A DNA stretch of 7,107 nucleotides from JAZGDL01 sp036477795 (lineage in GTDB: Bacteria > Planctomycetota > Phycisphaerae > UBA1845), in the NCBI GenBank assembly GCA_036477795.1, contig JAZGDL010000265.1, positions 1 to 7,107 of the forward strand, read 5' to 3'. Positions 4,693 to 7,107 of this stretch are shown piece after piece. The notes beneath the pieces were generated by a model. That model saw only the letters and a list, made by a program, of their open reading frames with translations, was not told where the DNA came from and ran no database searches. Positions within the stretch are counted from its first letter, which is position 1. Each line of letters starts with the position of its first letter. The translations under genes were made by a program, and so were the position numbers.

Positions 4693-6879
4693 ATGCCCGA
4701 AGATGACATGATCATGGCTTCACACGAGAGCGACGACACGCAATCCAAAGATGAGTTGACACCGCTTGAGATAACGCTGCCGGCGGTCCGTCGACGTCGC
4801 CCCGATCGAATCGGCCCTTACAAACTTCTCGAGCAGATCGGCGAAGGCGGGTTCGGGATCGTCTATCTCGCCGAGCAGACCGAGCCGGTCAGGAGGCGCG
4901 TAGCCCTGAAAGTGATCAAGCCGGGCATGGACTCCAAGCAGGTGATCGCCCGCTTCGACGCTGAGAAACAAGCCCTGGCTCTGATGGAGCACCCCAACGT
5001 AGCCAAGGTGTTCGATGCCGGGGCCACGGAGCAAGGGCGACCATACTTCGTCATGGAGCACGTCCCCGGGGTGCGCATTACGGAGCACTGTGACCGGCAC
5101 AAGCTGAGCATCGAAGAGCGGTTGGAGCTGTTCATGCAGGTCTGTAATGCGGTCCAGCACGCTCACCAAAAAGGCATCATCCATCGCGACATCAAACCGT
5201 CCAACATTCTTGTAACGATTATCGACGGTAAGCCCGTTCCCAAAGTGATCGACTTCGGAGTGGCCAAGGCCATCAGCCAACCGCTTACCGAGAAGACATT
5301 GTTTACGGAACAGGGGCAGCTCATCGGTACTCCCGCGTACATGAGCCCCGAGCAGGCGGAGATGACCGCCCAGGACATCGACACCCGCAGCGACATCTAT
5401 TCCTTGGGCGTGCTGTTGTACGAGCTTCTGACCGGTGCCCTGCCCTTCGACCCCAAGTCATTGCGCCGCGCCGCTTTCGACGAGATCCGCCGCATCATCC
5501 GTGAGGTCGAGCCTCACAAACCCAGTACGAAACTCGGCAGTGTCGTTGCGAAAGGTGACGAACAATCAACCGCCACAGCCCGCGATCGGGCCACCGACGC
5601 GCGGACGCTCATCCGCTGCCTTCGCGGTGATCTGGACTGGATCACGATGAGGGCCCTGGAAAAGGACCGAACCCGGCGCTACGCCTCAGCCTCGGACTTC
5701 GCCGCCGACATCCGCCGCCACCTCACGCACGAGCCAGTGAAGGCGAGTCCACCAAGCTCGACCTACCGCGCCCGCAAGTTCCTCCGCAAACACCGCCGCC
5801 AAGTCGTTAGTATCGGGGTGACGTTGAGTCTTGCCATAATCGTCGGCGTTGCGGGTTACAGGAGTTGGAAAAACGCCAGAATCGAGGGGCTGTTGGCCGC
5901 CGCCGTCGAGCGCACTGAACGCGGCCATTGGGACGCCGCCGAAGACGCCTATCGCAAGGCAATCGCACTGGGCCCCAAACAAGGACACATATATGTGGGC
6001 CTGGCAAGGCTCAAGTTCCAACAGCGAAAGAGCGCGACCGGTGTCAAGAAAAGGACGCTCCTTCACGAGGCGGATCAGCTTTGCCTGCGAGGATTGGAGT
6101 TGGATCCGAATGACTACTATGCCCACCACATGCGCGCCGGATATCTACGCGAGTTGGGGCGCTACTCTGAAGCCATCGCCGCCGAACGGGAAGCAGCCCG
6201 GGTGAACCCCGAGGGCTTTGAAATCTGGGTGAATCTGGGAACTCTCTATGCGTTCGTGCACGACCTCGACCAGGCGGAGCACTGCATTCGGAAATCGACC
6301 CAGCTCGCCGCAAGCGTCACCGATCGAAATCGAGCTCCGTGGGCGGTTTGGACGTGGCGGAATCTTGCCTCGCTGCAACTTTTTCGCGGTGATCCGGAAT
6401 GTGCGGACAACATCCGGCGCGCGATCGATTGGAACCGCGCGGATGTCGGGGCGTACGTCATTCGGGCCAGGATTCGACTGCAACAGGGTGAGTTCGATGC
6501 CGCTCTTGATGATCTCACCGTCGCCGACAACCGTGCCGGCGGCGATGATCCGATCGTCAAGCGGCTGACCGCACTGTGCTACCTGCGTCTCGGGCAGTTC
6601 GACCGCGTCGCCGGTCCCGCCCAGGCGGCGATTGAAGCGGGTGACCTGGCCGCCGTCAATCACCTCATAATGGCCCAAGCCGAAGCGCAACTAGGTCGAC
6701 TCGACCGCTGCCGGGAACATCGGCAGGCAGCGGAAGCCCAATGGCCTGCCGAACTCCGCCAATCCGGCACGTACCAGGCCTCGGTGTCGCAAGGCTATCT
6801 GTGGTTTGACAGCGCCGACGAGCTGATTCGGCTGCGGGACGAGGTTCAAGGTTTGATTGACGAGGCCACTGGTCGTTGA
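4693..6879 (+). CDS. transmembrane serine/threonine protein kinase with C-terminal TPRs
   Basis: This 728-residue Hanks-type kinase has all core motifs: glycine loop GEGGFG (50-55), VALK73, helix-C Glu (E91), HRD166IKPSN171, D187FG, GTPAYMSPE220 and SD234IYSLG. An insert (VTIIDGKPVPKV, 174-185) before DFG, and GDLDWITMRALEKDRTRRY (312-330), are hallmarks of a large planctomycete kinase group. A basic stretch (RARKFLRKHRRQ, 359-370) precedes one membrane span (about 371-389), which puts the kinase in the cytoplasm. About 400-685 forms several TPR-like repeats, for example 400-433, 476-509 and 620-652, probably outside the cytoplasmic membrane as a binding or sensing region. The ATG at 4693 follows AGGA at 4681-4684; Met6 and Met8 are alternative starts. 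No promoter of its own is clear, so read-through from the cyclase gene is possible. Substrate and signal are unknown. Confidence 0.93.
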   Translation: MPEDDMIMASHESDDTQSKDELTPLEITLPAVRRRRPDRIGPYKLLEQIGEGGFGIVYLAEQTEPVRRRVALKVIKPGMDSKQVIARFDAEKQALALMEHPNVAKVFDAGATEQGRPYFVMEHVPGVRITEHCDRHKLSIEERLELFMQVCNAVQHAHQKGIIHRDIKPSNILVTIIDGKPVPKVIDFGVAKAISQPLTEKTLFTEQGQLIGTPAYMSPEQAEMTAQDIDTRSDIYSLGVLLYELLTGALPFDPKSLRRAAFDEIRRIIREVEPHKPSTKLGSVVAKGDEQSTATARDRATDARTLIRCLRGDLDWITMRALEKDRTRRYASASDFAADIRRHLTHEPVKASPPSSTYRARKFLRKHRRQVVSIGVTLSLAIIVGVAGYRSWKNARIEGLLAAAVERTERGHWDAAEDAYRKAIALGPKQGHIYVGLARLKFQQRKSATGVKKRTLLHEADQLCLRGLELDPNDYYAHHMRAGYLRELGRYSEAIAAEREAARVNPEGFEIWVNLGTLYAFVHDLDQAEHCIRKSTQLAASVTDRNRAPWAVWTWRNLASLQLFRGDPECADNIRRAIDWNRADVGAYVIRARIRLQQGEFDAALDDLTVADNRAGGDDPIVKRLTALCYLRLGQFDRVAGPAQAAIEAGDLAAVNHLIMAQAEAQLGRLDRCREHRQAAEAQWPAELRQSGTYQASVSQGYLWFDSADELIRLRDEVQGLIDEATGR

Positions 6880-6902
6880 AGGGTAGTTGCCCCGCGAGTT
6901 AG

Positions 6903-6931
6903 TTGCATTTTACTTGTACGTATGTTATACT
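6903..6931 (+). promoter_or_regulatory. sigma70-like extended -10 promoter candidate
   Basis: TATACT (6926-6931) matches 5 of 6 bases of the -10 consensus and is preceded by TG-T (6923-6925), making an extended -10. TTGCAT (6903-6908) stands 17 bases upstream as a weak -35 (3 of 6). It sits in a locally AT-rich patch just after the kinase stop and points toward whatever lies right of the window. Confidence 0.45.
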
Positions 6932-7007
6932 GGTCATCGGCGAGCCACAGTCAATCCCTCATGGACTTATGTCGGATCGCGTGATCAACGCTGTACGGGT
7001 GCCAGCC

Positions 7008-7073
7008 TGTAGCGCCACCCCGTGTGGGTGGCAGCACCCGCGGTGGGCGCCCCCCCCAAGGGGTGGCGCTACA
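7008..7073. repeat. long inverted repeat, 14-bp perfect arms
   Basis: TGTAGCGCCACCCC (7008-7021) is exactly complementary to GGGGTGGCGCTACA (7060-7073). The 38-base interior contains a further small hairpin, GGGTG (7026-7030) with CACCC (7035-7039), and a run of eight C at 7050-7057. The outer heptamer TGTAGCG is shared with the hairpin at 3180-3207. This looks like a REP-type or miniature palindromic element rather than a terminator, because no T-tract follows. Confidence 0.65.
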
Positions 7074-7107
7074 ACAAGGATAGCTCCAAACGACAAAATA
7101 GAAAAGC

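Noticed and set aside
6969..7107. Open frame from ATG 6969 to the window end, downstream of the promoter candidate
   Set aside because: It passes straight through the 7008-7073 inverted repeat, including its C-run, and has no ribosome-binding site; it is more likely repeat DNA.

Overview
The window looks like a stretch of planctomycete-type chromosome (Planctomycetota or a close relative). The main evidence is the 728-residue serine/threonine kinase at 4693-6879. Its kinase core, with an insert just before the DFG motif, a single membrane segment and C-terminal TPRs, is a layout I know from that phylum. A cyclase-kinase fusion remnant, GC-rich coding sequence and many short palindromic repeats in the gaps agree with this. 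The assignment is from memory of families, not from a search.

Left half (1-2905): a phenylalanine/tyrosine degradation cluster in two convergent pairs. On the plus strand are the last 39 codons of 4-hydroxyphenylpyruvate dioxygenase (hpd, 1-122) and pterin-4a-carbinolamine dehydratase (phhB, 259-609). On the minus strand are phenylalanine 4-hydroxylase (phhA, 1991-2905) and then homogentisate 1,2-dioxygenase (hmgA, 770-1975). PhhA makes tyrosine, using tetrahydropterin that PhhB helps recycle. An aminotransferase, not in the window, would give 4-hydroxyphenylpyruvate. Hpd converts that to homogentisate and HmgA opens the ring. The phhA stop codon lies inside the hmgA ribosome-binding site, so these two are almost certainly one transcript.

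Middle (2906-3611): about 700 bases with no convincing gene. It holds a nested palindrome in the phhA leader, two hairpin repeats, and an extended -10 promoter candidate pointing right.

Right half (3612-6879): signalling genes on the plus strand. A class III nucleotide cyclase domain runs into the glycine-rich loop of a protein kinase and is cut by an in-frame TAG where the family normally has Trp. The reading frame stays open past the TAG and still encodes the rest of the kinase N-lobe, then loses resemblance near 4502. This is a decaying cyclase-kinase fusion, or a sequencing error plus a truncation. An apparently complete transmembrane kinase with TPRs follows.

The gaps at 123-258, 610-769, 2906-3611 and 6880-7107 all carry inverted-repeat units. 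One 27-base family, a GTTGTGG head followed by a GACAGGCT/AGCCTGTC hairpin, occurs four times in both orientations and resembles REP/BIME elements. No transposase, tRNA, rRNA or CRISPR array was seen.
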